This document shows, in pieces, positions 50,395 through 61,150 of a DNA stretch of 64,000 bases. Positions within the stretch are counted from its first letter, which is position 1; every line of letters starts with the position of its first letter. The DNA comes from Podaxis mareebaensis (Eukaryota > Basidiomycota > Agaricomycetes > Agaricales > Agaricaceae), in assembly GCA_018524725.1 (NCBI GenBank), contig JAEUWP010000525.1, forward strand, positions 1-64,000. Reading direction: 5' to 3'. The position numbers and the translations under genes are program-made. A model generated the notes under the pieces. That model was not told where the DNA came from, searched no databases, and worked only from the letters and a program-made list of their open reading frames with translations.

Positions 50395-51310
50395 AGCCAT
50401 GATGGTGGCACCTCAGCACCGGCTTTCGCCATCTTCTTATCATGGCCTCGCTTCCTGTTATGATTTCTTCGACTGGCCTTATGCTTGTCCTTGAATGAGC
50501 GTTCCTGTGCTGCATTGAGATCATTACTTGAACCCTGGCGGCTTCCTCCTCTTCCTCTTCCTCCGCCTCCGCCACCTCATCCACGTCCCCATCCTCGACC
50601 GTGACCTGGTTTATCATGGGATGTACTGGCCATGGGCGGTATTGGGGTTGGTTACCTCTGAATTCATGTTTTTGTTTTATTTTTTCCTGTATCTTCGGCT
50701 AAATCAATAGACATGATCACATGATGGTGAGCTTACGTTCCGATCCAACATCACTTTCCATCCCTCAATTTGTTCATCCGCCCAGCCTGTATGCCGACGT
50801 CAGGATGTCAACTTAGTTGAAGCATGAGGGTAGCCATTTACCTGTATCCTTCCTCAACTGCTCTCGTCCTTTGCTCCTCCTCGTTGTAGTATCTCGGTCA
50901 GACAGCTTAGGATCACGCATCCAAGCCAATTCGAGTATCGTCTCTGGCGTCATCTTCTCCTCGGCTCCCGCCTCAGCCCCTTTGTCTTCCACATCGGTTT
51001 CGTCAGTCTCTTCACCATCGCCCATGACTTTGATTTTGAGTGTTTCTGCCTCTTCCAGCTTGTCTTCGGGGCCAAAGATGACTCGTTCGTCGGCTTGGAT
51101 CTCATGACCTCCTGCAGCGTCAGAGATAACGCTAGTTTCTTCCCCCCCTTCCCCAAAGATTGCTTCTATGCGATGGAGAATGTCGGCTTTCATCTGATTA
51201 ATAATTTGGGCTAATGTTGAGGTAACAGCGGGGTTGAGAAATGTGAGCTGGGATGAGGGCAGCTATCACCTGGCTTGGAGGGGTGGGTATGGGGGTAATT
51301 TTGCGATGGT
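50395..51310 (-). pseudogene. Truncated CUE3 copy
   Basis: The 3' part (RGG-rich tail, acidic exon with VMGDGEETDETDVED) and the first about 35 codons of the gene are present, but the middle, including the CUE domain, is missing. The join at about 51,200-51,207 fuses sequence equal to 43,640-43,650 with sequence equal to 45,176 onward. The RGG tract is shorter than in the intact gene. It cannot encode a working protein. Confidence 0.85.
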
Positions 51311-51483
51311 CACTGCCGTTCAGAATGCAAGATGGCTAGATTTAGGATCCAGTTGTACAGAAGCTCAAGCGCGCTGGTATGGATACGTACGTGCAACAGC
51401 TCTACACCCTCTCTGGTTGTTCCCATGCTGTTGACGCGCGCATTAGGAGGACGCGCTTCCGATCACGAACCGCCTCTCACCTC

Positions 51484-51965
51484 TCACCACGCGTCAACTC
51501 TGCTCGTCTACCGAATTTCGTTGGAAAAACGGTCGGACTACCCTGCAAGGTCATTTCAGTACGTGGAATACCTTCTCACCCAGCGAATTCAATCTGACGA
51601 TTGTCCCCCGGCAGTTCAATGGACCAAATGTGGCCATCGAAGCAAGTGACGGCGGACAAGTCACTGTCACCCTGTCTGCTGTAAGAGACGAGCCGGATTT
51701 GCCCTCTGTATGAAAATGATGGCCTACGACTGTTCTAGGGGTCGGATATCCAAGACACGTTCGTGGAAGTAGTAAGGAATGTAGTGAACCCGACGACAGT
51801 AAAGATGATGGCTTGTGTCAATATGGTCAATATGGGAGACAAACTAGGTGCGTATCTTCTACTGCTATGTCCCATACGACAGAGGTTGACTCCGAGTAGA
51901 CCTCAAACTAGTGAACGGTACGATCGAGATGATGTACGATCAGCGTTTCAGAAGATATTCATGTT
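51484..51965 (+). pseudogene. RFA3 pseudogene
   Basis: It matches RFA3 from SPRVNSARLPNFVGKTV to the C-terminal helix, including intron positions. The ATG is lost (the bases before CTCTCACC no longer contain it). A short tandem repeat of GTCAATATG lies in exon 3, and the end of exon 4 lost bases (CGTTTCAGAAG instead of CGTTTCGAGAAA), shifting the frame before the stop. Confidence 0.85.
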
Positions 51966-52397
51966 ATCCCCTCCGCTACCCACCTCATTTATAATGATGT
52001 GTTATATTTATGTCGTAACGCTGAGCCTTTCCCCCGTCTTGTTGGATCGAAATGTTAGGTTCTAAGAAAAGATCCTGATGGTAACTAGGCGGAGGTAAGA
52101 AATCGGAATCATCCTGGTTTCATGTATCGCTCATTTAGTTACATCCATCCAGTAAACTGAGAAGAAATTTATCATCTCAGAGGCGAATTCCATGTAATCT
52201 CCCTACCCTAGACCAATGGAAAGCATTCGGTCCTCTCTGTCAATGTGCGATACCCTTCTCCATTCACCGCCCAACCTACCCCAAAACCTGTTCATGGTAT
52301 TTCCACAGAAACGCGTTCACTCGTGACGTTGTTAATCCCTTATACACCTGATCCTGGTGATGTTGGTGAGCACTTGCCCACTTTGGTTTCTCATCGC

Positions 52398-52404
52398 TAT
52401 AAAA
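52398..52404 (+). promoter_or_regulatory. TATA box of membrane-protein copy C
   Basis: TATAAAA in TCATCGCTATAAAA, 142-148 bp upstream of the ATG; shared with copies A and B. Confidence 0.65.
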
Positions 52405-52545
52405 GTGAGGCTGTGCTCCTTCAATAGTTAAAGGAACTGCAGCGCGACTGCGATCAGCTTTTCGTCGCTCGTGGGGCCTCTCCACTCCAGAATTCCCCTG
52501 CCATACTCAAACCCCTTCTTCTACTACCTGGGCGAAACCGAACCC

Positions 52546-53599
52546 ATGCTCGACGCGCAGGTCATAGTCACACCGCACGCCTTGACTGTAGCTGCTATTG
52601 GACAAATTGTCCAAGCCCTGTTTGTTGGTGGACTCGTTACATTAGGTGTAACCTGCCTGTTCCTTTTATCGCAAAAGAGACATGAAGCAACTACACAGAG
52701 GAGGTTCTGGCAGGTGTACATTACTGTCCTCATGCTCGCCAACCTTGTCTTCCTTGTCGCGTCTGCCCTGTTGTTCAACGATTTAATCAACTCCATCATG
52801 AGACCAGTTGGAAGGGCCCGAGCCTCAGCCTTTCTCTCCGGAGCAGACACCGTCTTGATCGCAAGCCTTACGGATGGGGTCCTCGTATGTATAATCACCC
52901 TAAAACTGGCATTTCTCTGATGTACGAATCTCAAGGTATGGCGCTGTTATGTGATTCAGAACACTTTTAGTCGCAGTCGTTCGAAGTTACAAAACATTTT
53001 CTGGGTCTTCCCGCTGTGCCTGTGGATCTCAATGCTAGGTAAGACCGACTTCAACCTCGTTAGATGCCATGACGTCCATTTTGATTTCGATATTCAAGTT
53101 GCTGGCTCTATCGAGGTGGGATTAACATCATTAGGTTTTGCTGCAAGCGCTTTTGATATAACAGCACTTATGTGCAACGTTACGCTAAATCTTTTCGCAA
53201 CCATCTATATTACCGCTCGCCTAGTTTTATACAGACGAGTGGTGACGATTCGCTTTGGATCTAAGACTCCTCCCGTGCAATATCTTCGTATTGTTACTAT
53301 ACTGCTCGAGTCGGCCATGATCAACGTACCCACCAGTCTCGCTGCGGCAATCGGGATCCTGTTGAAGGACGTGGTTGGAGCGACATTCCTGCTTATCACA
53401 GTTTGCTGTCAGGTGTGTCAACTTTGCAGGTTGCCCGCAGTTTTGTTTGGTGACTGTATGATGGCCCTAGTCGTTTGCCTCCATCCTAATTCTCCACCAA
53501 GTCGCCTTGGGTCGGGCACTCGAACAGCAAAAAGGGAGCCGGGAGTTTTCCGAGGAAGTCGTGACGCCCGCCGACCCTCTGAACGATGTGATACAGTGA
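52546..53599 (+). CDS. Family-1 multi-pass membrane protein, copy C
   Basis: Three exons (52,546-52,884, 52,936-53,412, 53,471-53,599) give 314 residues, with the same membrane segments and the same VWRCYVIQNTFSRSRS exon start as copy B. Exon 1 is nearly identical to that of copy B. The last two codons run into a transposon: the stop TGA (53,597-53,599) is supplied by the left end of the TIR element at 53,596. Without the insertion the frame would go on for about 20 codons. Otherwise the gene looks intact. Function is unknown. Confidence 0.78.
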
Positions 53600-53938
53600 T
53601 CGACCGTTACTTGACACAATTGTCTACCATGCCTGCTCTGCACCTCCAAATATCCTGAGAAAATCATAAAAATACGTCCGACATGTACCTGTATGGGAGG
53701 TGTTGGAATGATATGGGCGTGTCACACTGTGTCAAGTGACGGTGAATCCAGACTTGACACCCTCAGGCAGTGGAAGTGGAATAGCGTTCTAATCTTACAG
53801 ATGCCTTCTAATTTAATACCATATTATTATGTAGGATACAATCTATTATACGTATACATATTTTCTTTGACATTTGTAGCCGAAACGCAGCCAGAAAAAA
53901 AAAATCTTATTCTGCTGTGTCAAGTAACGGTTGATCAC
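53596..53938. mobile_element. 343-bp TIR element (MITE-like)
   Basis: The ends are 23-bp terminal inverted repeats starting GTGATC and ending TTGACACA, with one mismatch. The element is flanked by TACA on both sides (53,592-53,595 and 53,939-53,942), a likely 4-bp target duplication. Copies A and B lack the insertion at the same place in their 3' flanks, so the empty site is visible. An internal sequence at about 53,730-53,755 repeats the right TIR with changes. It has no coding capacity and would need a transposase elsewhere. Confidence 0.8.
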
Positions 53939-53942
53939 TACA

Positions 53943-54273
53943 ACAACTGGTGCTGTGCCATAAGTGGGCGTTCTCTCGCCAAATTTTCTCATACAACTCG
54001 GATCGTTGATTAGCTTCTACTTGTCAAGCTTGTGCTGTCGACTAATTCCTTGATAAATTGATGTTGTGGTCCTCTTTTACGTTCCATTGTAGCTTCGGAA
54101 CCCGTCATGCCCTTCATCTGGGATCTGCTCCAATCGTCGCCCAGACCCACTCCACGAATCATACGTTATATGCAAAGATCGTAATATAGAGTATCCTACA
54201 ATTACAACTGATCAGAATACAGTGATTTTACAGGTCTTTTACGGTCCGAAGGGTCAGAAAGTCCTTGATCATA
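53943..54273. other. 3' flank shared with copy B
   Basis: Up to about 54,125 the sequence resembles the 3' flank of copy B (TTACGTTCCATTGNAGCTTCGGAACC, CCTTCATCTGGGAT). No gene seen. Confidence 0.6.
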
Positions 54274-55364
54274 TCAGAAGACATCCACTTCTCCCGAACT
54301 TCTTAGCGCATCTGTTTTGGTATCGATCGCTTTTCCTGCAGCGATTTGATACATCACTAAGACTGATGCAAACGACTGCCGCATGTTCAGCTCTCATCAG
54401 AATCCTTCTACGTGAGTCCATGGCCGACGTACCTGTCCTGGAACAACCACCGACATCATGAAATCCCCATAGGTGTTCCAAGTCGCAATTCCAACAACCG
54501 CAATGACTGTTATTGGTACATTTATTGCAGCGGATTCGAGGAGCATCCCTACTACCCGCGTGTGCTGCCTTCCAGTGGGTTTACCGAGGCTACCCCTGAT
54601 CATGCGTCTGTAGAGGACCAGGCGGATGATAATGAAGGTCGCGGTATATAGGTTCAGGAGAATGTTCGCGCCCATTGCAGCCGTCAGTAGTGCTGTTGAG
54701 ACGTCGGCCAGTCTTCCTGGTGTCATGACATTTTTGGTGACAATGCCACCGGTAATTCCACAGACTATTGAGATGGTACGTCTACATGGGTACGGGCTTG
54801 AGGATAATGAGCATGGGTGTCTTACCTATCATCGCCAGCCAGAGGGAGGCAGGGAAGAGCCAGGAAAGGGCTCGGACGACTCGCCGCTGTGTGGCCATGA
54901 GTACCTTCTGTACCATGTAGCATCGCCATACCTGTATTGCGGATCAGAATAAACTGTTAGAAGCAACGCATACAAGGAAAGCCACTCACAAGTAGTCCGT
55001 CAGTCAAAATCCCAACCATCACCATCGTCAATGTGCATAACAGCTGTATATTGCTGAATGCCTGCTGCTGATCAATAGGATTCGATATCGAGCCGGCGAA
55101 AATCGTGTAGAAATTTGCCCATATGAAATTCTCCACCCCAAAAATGGTGTTGACCAGCAACAAAGCGAAAATATGTCCTCGTAAGAGTCGAGCTTGAAGG
55201 GTGTCCTTGCCGCAACGCGGACATAAGAGCCTAATGCAACTGAGACCCAGGGTTACCAGAGCACCATAGACAACGGCACCAATAACGATGCCGATTGTCC
55301 ATGTGAGTTGGAAGGTGAGGTAGTGACATGCCTCCTTAGCTTGGCAGACCTCCCAGGGAAGCAT
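54274..55364 (-). CDS. Family-1 multi-pass membrane protein, copy D
   Basis: Minus strand, four exons: 55,364-54,990, 54,931-54,826, about 54,765-54,433 and 54,375-54,274. The start MLPWEVCQAKEA fits the family better than an upstream ATG at 55,442. Segments match the family: IVIGAVVYGALVTLGLSCI, IFALLLVNTIF, VWRCYMVQKVLM, ALLTAAMGANILLNLYTATFII, and a last exon SFASVLVMYQIAAGKAI. It has one intron more than copies A-C: the sequence GTAAGAC is a donor here, but is read through in the others. It is more diverged than A-C are from each other, so it is an older copy, and it looks intact. Confidence 0.75.
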
Positions 55365-56102
55365 TTGATCTCCGAACGGGAAAAAAAAAGTAAAACTGAA
55401 AGAACGAAAGAAGTAGTGAAATAGAAAGGCGCTGCCGACCACTCGCAGAGTGGGGGGGTGACTGGGACTAGAGGGTCAATACCATTGGAGAGCGGCTGTT
55501 TTATAGTGCTTTGAACTTAGCAAAGGTACGGAAGTACTGAAGTAGGATATAGGCCTTGACGTGCTTAGTCATCGCTATAGAAAAACATGTTTTCCTGACG
55601 CTCTCTCTCCCACTTCTTTGATCTGTGATTTAAACGATTGAATGATGACTCCGAAGGCCTGACACTTGGTGGGCGCAATTATCCTTCATCAATCCTATTA
55701 ACCCCCGATCTCCACTGATTGACTGATCACTTTGGCGTACTCGGAAATAACGCCTTACCCAAGATCATCCCCATCCTCTCTTTACTGAGCGTGGGTCGAA
55801 TGCGCGTTAACCGTTGTAACTGACCTTCACTCACATTTGAGACATTGACTTGAGCCTCAGCAATTGTGGGGGGAGGGGGGGGTATATTAGTCTTGCTCAA
55901 GGAACCAATCTGTAAATTCAGTGATACGTCTATCAACATATAACACATAAGCTATTATCCTGGCTGATCGGATAGGCCTCTTTTTGTGGAGAGGGCTAAT
56001 CAATCCAATGCAACTCAAGAAGCAATGGAGAGACGCCATCTTCATAGGCTGCGATCGTTATGTTCAGCCTGTATTTCCTGGGTACCCCATAACTACTATA
56101 AT
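55365..56102. other. Intergenic between copies D and E
   Basis: It holds the promoter of copy D. A GCTATAGAAAAA stretch at about 55,573 may be a weak TATA-like site. The part 55,680-56,100 is repeated in diverged form at about 58,440-58,850 with short minus-strand ORFs of unknown meaning (55,727-55,948 and 58,543-58,842). Confidence 0.5.
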
Positions 56103-57441
56103 TTAAACCGCATCACTGACATGAGCTTTCGGTTGGAGCTCTGGGTCAGTGAGTGTCTCTGCATGCGTAGTAATACGAACAGCTACACCTCCCTGTGGTG
56201 TGTAGGGCTTGAGCCCACCATCATCAGGGGTCAATTCTGTCTGCGGAGAATCGTGCCTCCATGCCTGTGGAACTGACCAAGTACTAATTGTCCCTCTTTC
56301 TGAAATGTTGGACACCCTCAAATGAAAGTGGATTTGCAAAACAATAAGGCAATATACAACGCCCTTGTAGTATGATATGGCATTAACATGGTTCTCCCAT
56401 CACTGAGTTAGTACCTGCACTCACCACGAGAGGTGTTACGAGATCCAACGCTGAGTATGCGCCGTTTGAACCAGCTAGATAAGCAACAAGCAAGCCCAAG
56501 ACACTGCTGGTGTAGATTGCACCGCTTTCAATGATCACAGCCATCACCGGGAACAAACTGCGAGATGAGGCTGACGTGACTGATCGATGTGTGGCCCAAA
56601 TCTTGGCAGCAATAGCAACTTGAGCACCTTTCGTTAGGAGGAAGGACCAAATGTGTAACTGAGGCTCACATACCTGTACAAGTAAGGTTGAGACTCATAG
56701 TGAGGATGAAGAAAGCAGCGATCCATTGGGTAGCTATATGAAATATACTTTGTCCCGGTACCGCCAGCGAAATTGACCACGAAACGACCATTCCGACAGC
56801 TGCGAGTCATCAGAACATGCCAACTAAAATCCTCTTCGGAACTTACCTAGATTTATGAGCAGTATTATCGTGGCTGGAATAAGGATAAATAACTTCCTGT
56901 TGTAAATGACATAGCATCGCCACACCTGGAATATACCTTGAGTGCCACCGTTATTCACAAGAGGACACCTCAACTTACGAGGACAGAATCTCCAAGAAAA
57001 GTCTGCACAGCGTAAATCGGCGTCTTTCCTACGTGGAGAGGGTGATAGAGCTTCTCATAGTATCCAATTGGATTCGGAGGCTCGTCTTTGTTTCCTGTGA
57101 CAAATGCCTGGAGCACGCGAACGAAATCGATCACAAGATGCTATAAAGGCCATCCTCAGAACGAGATCCGTGTGTTTATGAAGTACATAAACCCACTGTG
57201 GTTGCTATTACCATCATTAGAGTTGCGACAGGAAGGAGGAATTGCTGTTTAGCGATTCGGACTTCCTTTTCACTGCACGAAATGACAACAAGGAGGATAA
57301 AAAGCGTGAGAAATACTCCTGCGCCAATTGTGGTCAGCTCCCACATAGCCATTCGAGCACGGTTGGATGAGACAGACCATAAGTGATATTTTCGAGGAAT
57401 AGAGCCAAGAGCAAAGCCTCATCCAAAGGTATCCCCGGCAT
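56103..57441 (-). CDS. Family-2 seven-pass membrane protein, copy E
   Basis: Minus-strand ortholog-like copy of the gene at 25,119-26,439. The start is MPGIPLDEALLLALFLENITYG at 57,441. Exons can be followed through FLTLFILLVVIS, YAVQTFLGDSVL, VWRCYVIYNRKLFILIPATIILLI, VVSWSISLAVPGQSIFHIATQW, AQVAIAAKIWATHRSVTSASS, and the last exon 56,363-56,103 with VVYCLIVLQIHFHLRVSN. The last intron (56,364-56,424) is 61 bp. Exon phases match the chromosome-internal paralog and no stop was found. CpG dinucleotides are frequent, unlike in copy F. Function is unknown. Confidence 0.75.
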
Positions 57442-58847
57442 AACGAATGATGGTTTGTGAGCTCTGAGGTGGAAGCATTTACATTACTCGTTTATAAGGG
57501 TGCTTTAAGTCTCCAAGCAGGGCATGAACAAGCTCTCAGCTAATAATAGTGAGGATCTGACGTCGTTAGATTAACCATTGGCCTTTTACAACAAGGACAA
57601 ACCCAATATCCCCGACTGTGTACATTGCTAGAGCGTGACCCCGGTCTAAAGGTGGGTCAACGTTCCGCCCGCTTCTCGTTCATTTGCAATGGACTCGGAA
57701 CTTCAGGAAGTTGATGAAATAGTACACGTTATTCAACTTGAATTTCCTAGACTTGCGTACGAGTCCGAGTCTCTTTGGGTTGAGTTTATCATTTCGTGGC
57801 TGATAGCCAGGGATGAACGTGAACCATGTGTCAGGTAGTCCGAGTTGATGTCCCCTATAGGCTGTATGGATTCCTCCTTTCTTTAGTCTTCTTTACTTCT
57901 ACCTTCCAACCCAAACACCCACTTAATATAAAAGACTATTGTCTCTGTATATTCGTACTCCGGGTTTTTCGAATATGATAGCAGTCAACAGTCTGTCTTC
58001 GTTAGATTGAGCTTCTAGTGCGCATGACTGTGACTGGTCTCACACTCCACGCCACATCCCCCTTGGGCCTTGTGGATGCGTCTGGGTAACTTTCATAGAT
58101 CACCCACAATCAGGAAATAACTATGTTTCCCTGCTGTCGCTTTCAGATCATTCGCACTGCACTCAGGCATTTTGACTGTAAGCCATGCTTATTCCCAGCC
58201 AATCGAGCTCGAGTTATATGACACCATCACCCACAGTACTGAGTGTCACCGTAGGGCTTCCTGATATACGAGGCATCGTAGCTAGGCAGTCCATAACATA
58301 TATACAGTGGGGCTAATGTGTATTCCTAGGATGTGAATCCTAGTGGGTCTGTAGCACTACAAGTTATCGAGTGGGGCGTGACATCTAGTGGGCGGGGTCC
58401 TTTGTCGATGCTTCACTGAAGCTTAATTAAACTTATTATCTCGGATCTCCACTGTTTGACTGATCACTTAAATGACTCCAGCCCAAGTCATCCCACCCGT
58501 CTCTTTGGCGAGTGCGGGTCAAATGCACATTAACCATTGTAATTATCCTTCACCTGTATTTGGGATGTTGACCTGAGGTCTAGATTGAACAGCCTCCAGT
58601 GGAAGGGGGAGCATATTGGTCTTGCTCGACAAGGAGCCGAGCTGCAAATCCAGTGATAAGTCGATCAATGTGTGTAACCACAAGCTATCTTGATTGATCG
58701 GATAGGCCCCTTTTTGGGAAAGGGTGAATAATGCAACTCGAGAAGCAATTGAGAGGTGCCACTTTCGTAAGTTGTAATGCCGGTTTGATATGTTCAGTCT
58801 GTGTTTCTGAGTGCTCCATAACCTTGAAAGGGAAGACATCACAAAAT
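57442..58847. other. Intergenic 1.4 kb
   Basis: It contains the promoter of copy E (right of 57,441) and, from about 58,440, the diverged second copy of the 55,680-56,100 segment. No gene recognised in between. Confidence 0.5.
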
Positions 58848-60550
58848 CTAAACCACACCACTGACCCGAGCCTCAGGTTGAAGCTCTGGGTGATTGTGGG
58901 TCTCTGTATGTGTAGTAATATGAACAGCTATGCCTCCTTGTAATGTGTAGGGCTTGAGCCTGATATCATCAGGGGTCAGTTCTGTCTGTGGAGAATTGTG
59001 CCTCCATGCCTGTGGAGCTAGCCAAGTACCAATGATCTCTCTGTTTGAGCCATTGGATACCCTCAAATGAAAGTGGATTTGCAACACAATGAGGCAATAT
59101 ACAATGCCCTTGTGATGTCACCTGAGACAGATGAGAATACGAGAGGCTCATGGAGGGTGCCATGAATCCCTCCCCTGAGTTGGAATATCTGGATGAATCA
59201 GCAAGCCTCACATGTTTGGTCATAGAGGCAGAAACAATCAAGGAGTTCATTACCCTCACAAAGGCGGATCACATAGTCAATATCAATCAACTGTTTTACT
59301 TTAAAATTTGTTTATTGTCTTTGGGGGTATCATCTATATATTCATTAATTTAGAATTTACCATTGAGTACATGGGATACATGGATTGGTCCCTTCAATCA
59401 CAATTACTTGCCCCAAGTGACTTGTCCCAGGATAGAAAATCATGGAGTGACATGGAGTCAGCTTGTACAGGGCTCTTTTGTTGTCAGTCATTGATTGACA
59501 TTGCAGAAGCATTAGTGAGCACTGTGAAGTTTTCCATGTATTCAGGATATGTGACCCTCTTTTATGGAGCAGTCTGGCTCTGGACCAGCAGGCCACTCAA
59601 TAAAAGTGCCTTGTGTATTCCAAATACATTGAAGACCTTTGTGGCACTCATGGATGCTTCCATGATGTCAATCAACGGCTTACAACAAAAGAGCCCCATA
59701 CAAGCTGACTCCATGTCACTCCATGATTTTCTATCCTGGGACAAATCACTTGGGGCAAGTAATTGTGATTGAAGGGACTAATCCATGTATCCCATGTACT
59801 CAATGGTAAATTCTAAATTAATGAATATATAGATGATACCCCCAAAGACAATAAACAAATTTTAAAGTAAAACAGTTGATTGATATTGACTATGTGATCT
59901 GCCTTTGTGAGGGTAACAAACTCCTTCTGCCTCTATGACCAAACATGTGAGGCTCACTGATTCATCCAGATATTCCAACTCAGGGGAGGGATTCATGGCA
60001 CCCTCCATGAGCCTCTTGTATTCTCATCCATCTCAGGTGTATGACATAGCATCAACATGGCTCTCTCATCACTTGAGGCCTGTACTCACCACAAGAGATG
60101 TTATGAGATCTGATGCTGAGTATGCACCATTTGAATCAGCTAGGTAAGCAATAAGCAAACCCAAGACACTGCTGGTGTAGATTGCACTGCTCTCAATGAT
60201 CACAGCCATCACCAGGAACAAATTGTGAGATGAGGCTGATGTGACTGATTGATGTGTGGCCCAAATCTTGGCAGCAATAGCAACTTGAGCATTACTTGTT
60301 AGGAAGAAAAATCAAAGGTGTAACTGAGGCTTATGCACCAGTACAAGAAAGGTTGAGGCACATGGTGATGATGAAGAAAGCAGTGATCCATTGACTAGCT
60401 GTGTGAAATATGTTTTGTCCTGGTACTGCTTGGGAAACTGACCACAAAACAATGATTCCAACAGCTGTGAAGCATCAGACCACAGTGACAGACATCCTCT
60501 TGGGGACTCACCCAGATTTATGAGCAATACTACCATGGCTGGAATTAGGA
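58848..60550 (-). pseudogene. Family-2 membrane protein, copy F (5'-truncated, with intron insertion)
   Basis: Only the 3' half of the gene is present. The last exon (59,108-58,848), the exon ending at 60,090 (AQVAIAAKIWATHQSVTSASS ... YTSSVLGLLIAYLA) and one or two exons up to about 60,530 match copy E. The exons for the N-terminus and the WRCYV region are missing. The last intron is 981 bp (59,109-60,089) instead of 61 bp in copy E because of a foldback element. Many sites that are CpG in copy E are TpG or CpA here, for example TATGCGCCGTTTGAA in E against TATGCACCATTTGAA in F. Confidence 0.78.
59119..60041. mobile_element. 923-bp foldback (long inverted repeat) element
   Basis: The left half (59,119-59,580) and the right half (59,581-60,041) are reverse complements over their whole length, with the outer part nearly identical and the part near the centre more diverged. 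The ends read CACCTGAGA and TCTCAGGTG. There is no recognisable transposase. The target duplication could not be resolved. The insertion lies 10 bp upstream of the acceptor AG of the last intron of copy F, so transcripts could still splice but would carry a very long hairpin before splicing. Confidence 0.85.
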
Positions 60551-61150
60551 CATGAAGCTGATGAGAGATGAACAGTATTGCTGCTACACAAGCATAGCAT
60601 CAGTGGAGAGTAAACCAGTTACTCACAATCATTGACATGGTATGATTCTAACTGACCATGACAGTATCCATTGATACGCTGTACTCTATGACTTGTTGAG
60701 CCAATGCAAGAGTAATCTGACATGCATTATATTAATTTGCACGTTCGGTACAATGATACGGGCTGACTCGCTTCACAGCCTTAATCATTGTCTCAAGTAG
60801 AATACATATGACAGAGGTATGCATTCGTGCAGCGAATATCTAATGATCTGATGAGTAAAACGACATTTGGTCCTTGAATTGATCCGGGTTCAGAGTGTAT
60901 TGGCTGTTCATTCAACAACTGAGCTTGAGGTTGAACTCAGGTATGTCTACAATGATGGCTCGGATTTGGAGCGCTCGCTACCATGTGCTCAGAAATAAGT
61001 AGCAGCAACGAAGTTTGCCGTGATGGAGGCGACAACTACTATGGATTTCTAAAGTATAATAACAACACGAAAAGTTTAAAAACAGGATACCAAAAATGCT
61101 GGGTGCTGAAGACGCGAATTTGTCGCTGCTGAAGCTGAAGAAACATCGAC
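60551..61150. other. Intergenic, 3' flank of PIG-S
   Basis: No gene. CpG dinucleotides reappear from 60,677 onward. Confidence 0.5.

Larger units (their letters stand above)
49960..52080. repeat. Segmental duplication of the CUE3-RFA3 region (second copy)
   Basis: This stretch matches about 42,380-46,100 over its length with scattered differences, but lacks about 1.5 kb that corresponds to most of CUE3 exon 1. It sits between membrane-protein copies B and C, as the first copy sits before copy A, so a unit of CUE3-RFA3-membrane protein was probably duplicated. Confidence 0.88.

Noticed and set aside
59308..59772. 154-aa ORF in the foldback element
   Set aside because: It spans the centre of the inverted repeat and its partner reads the other strand; it has no transposase features.
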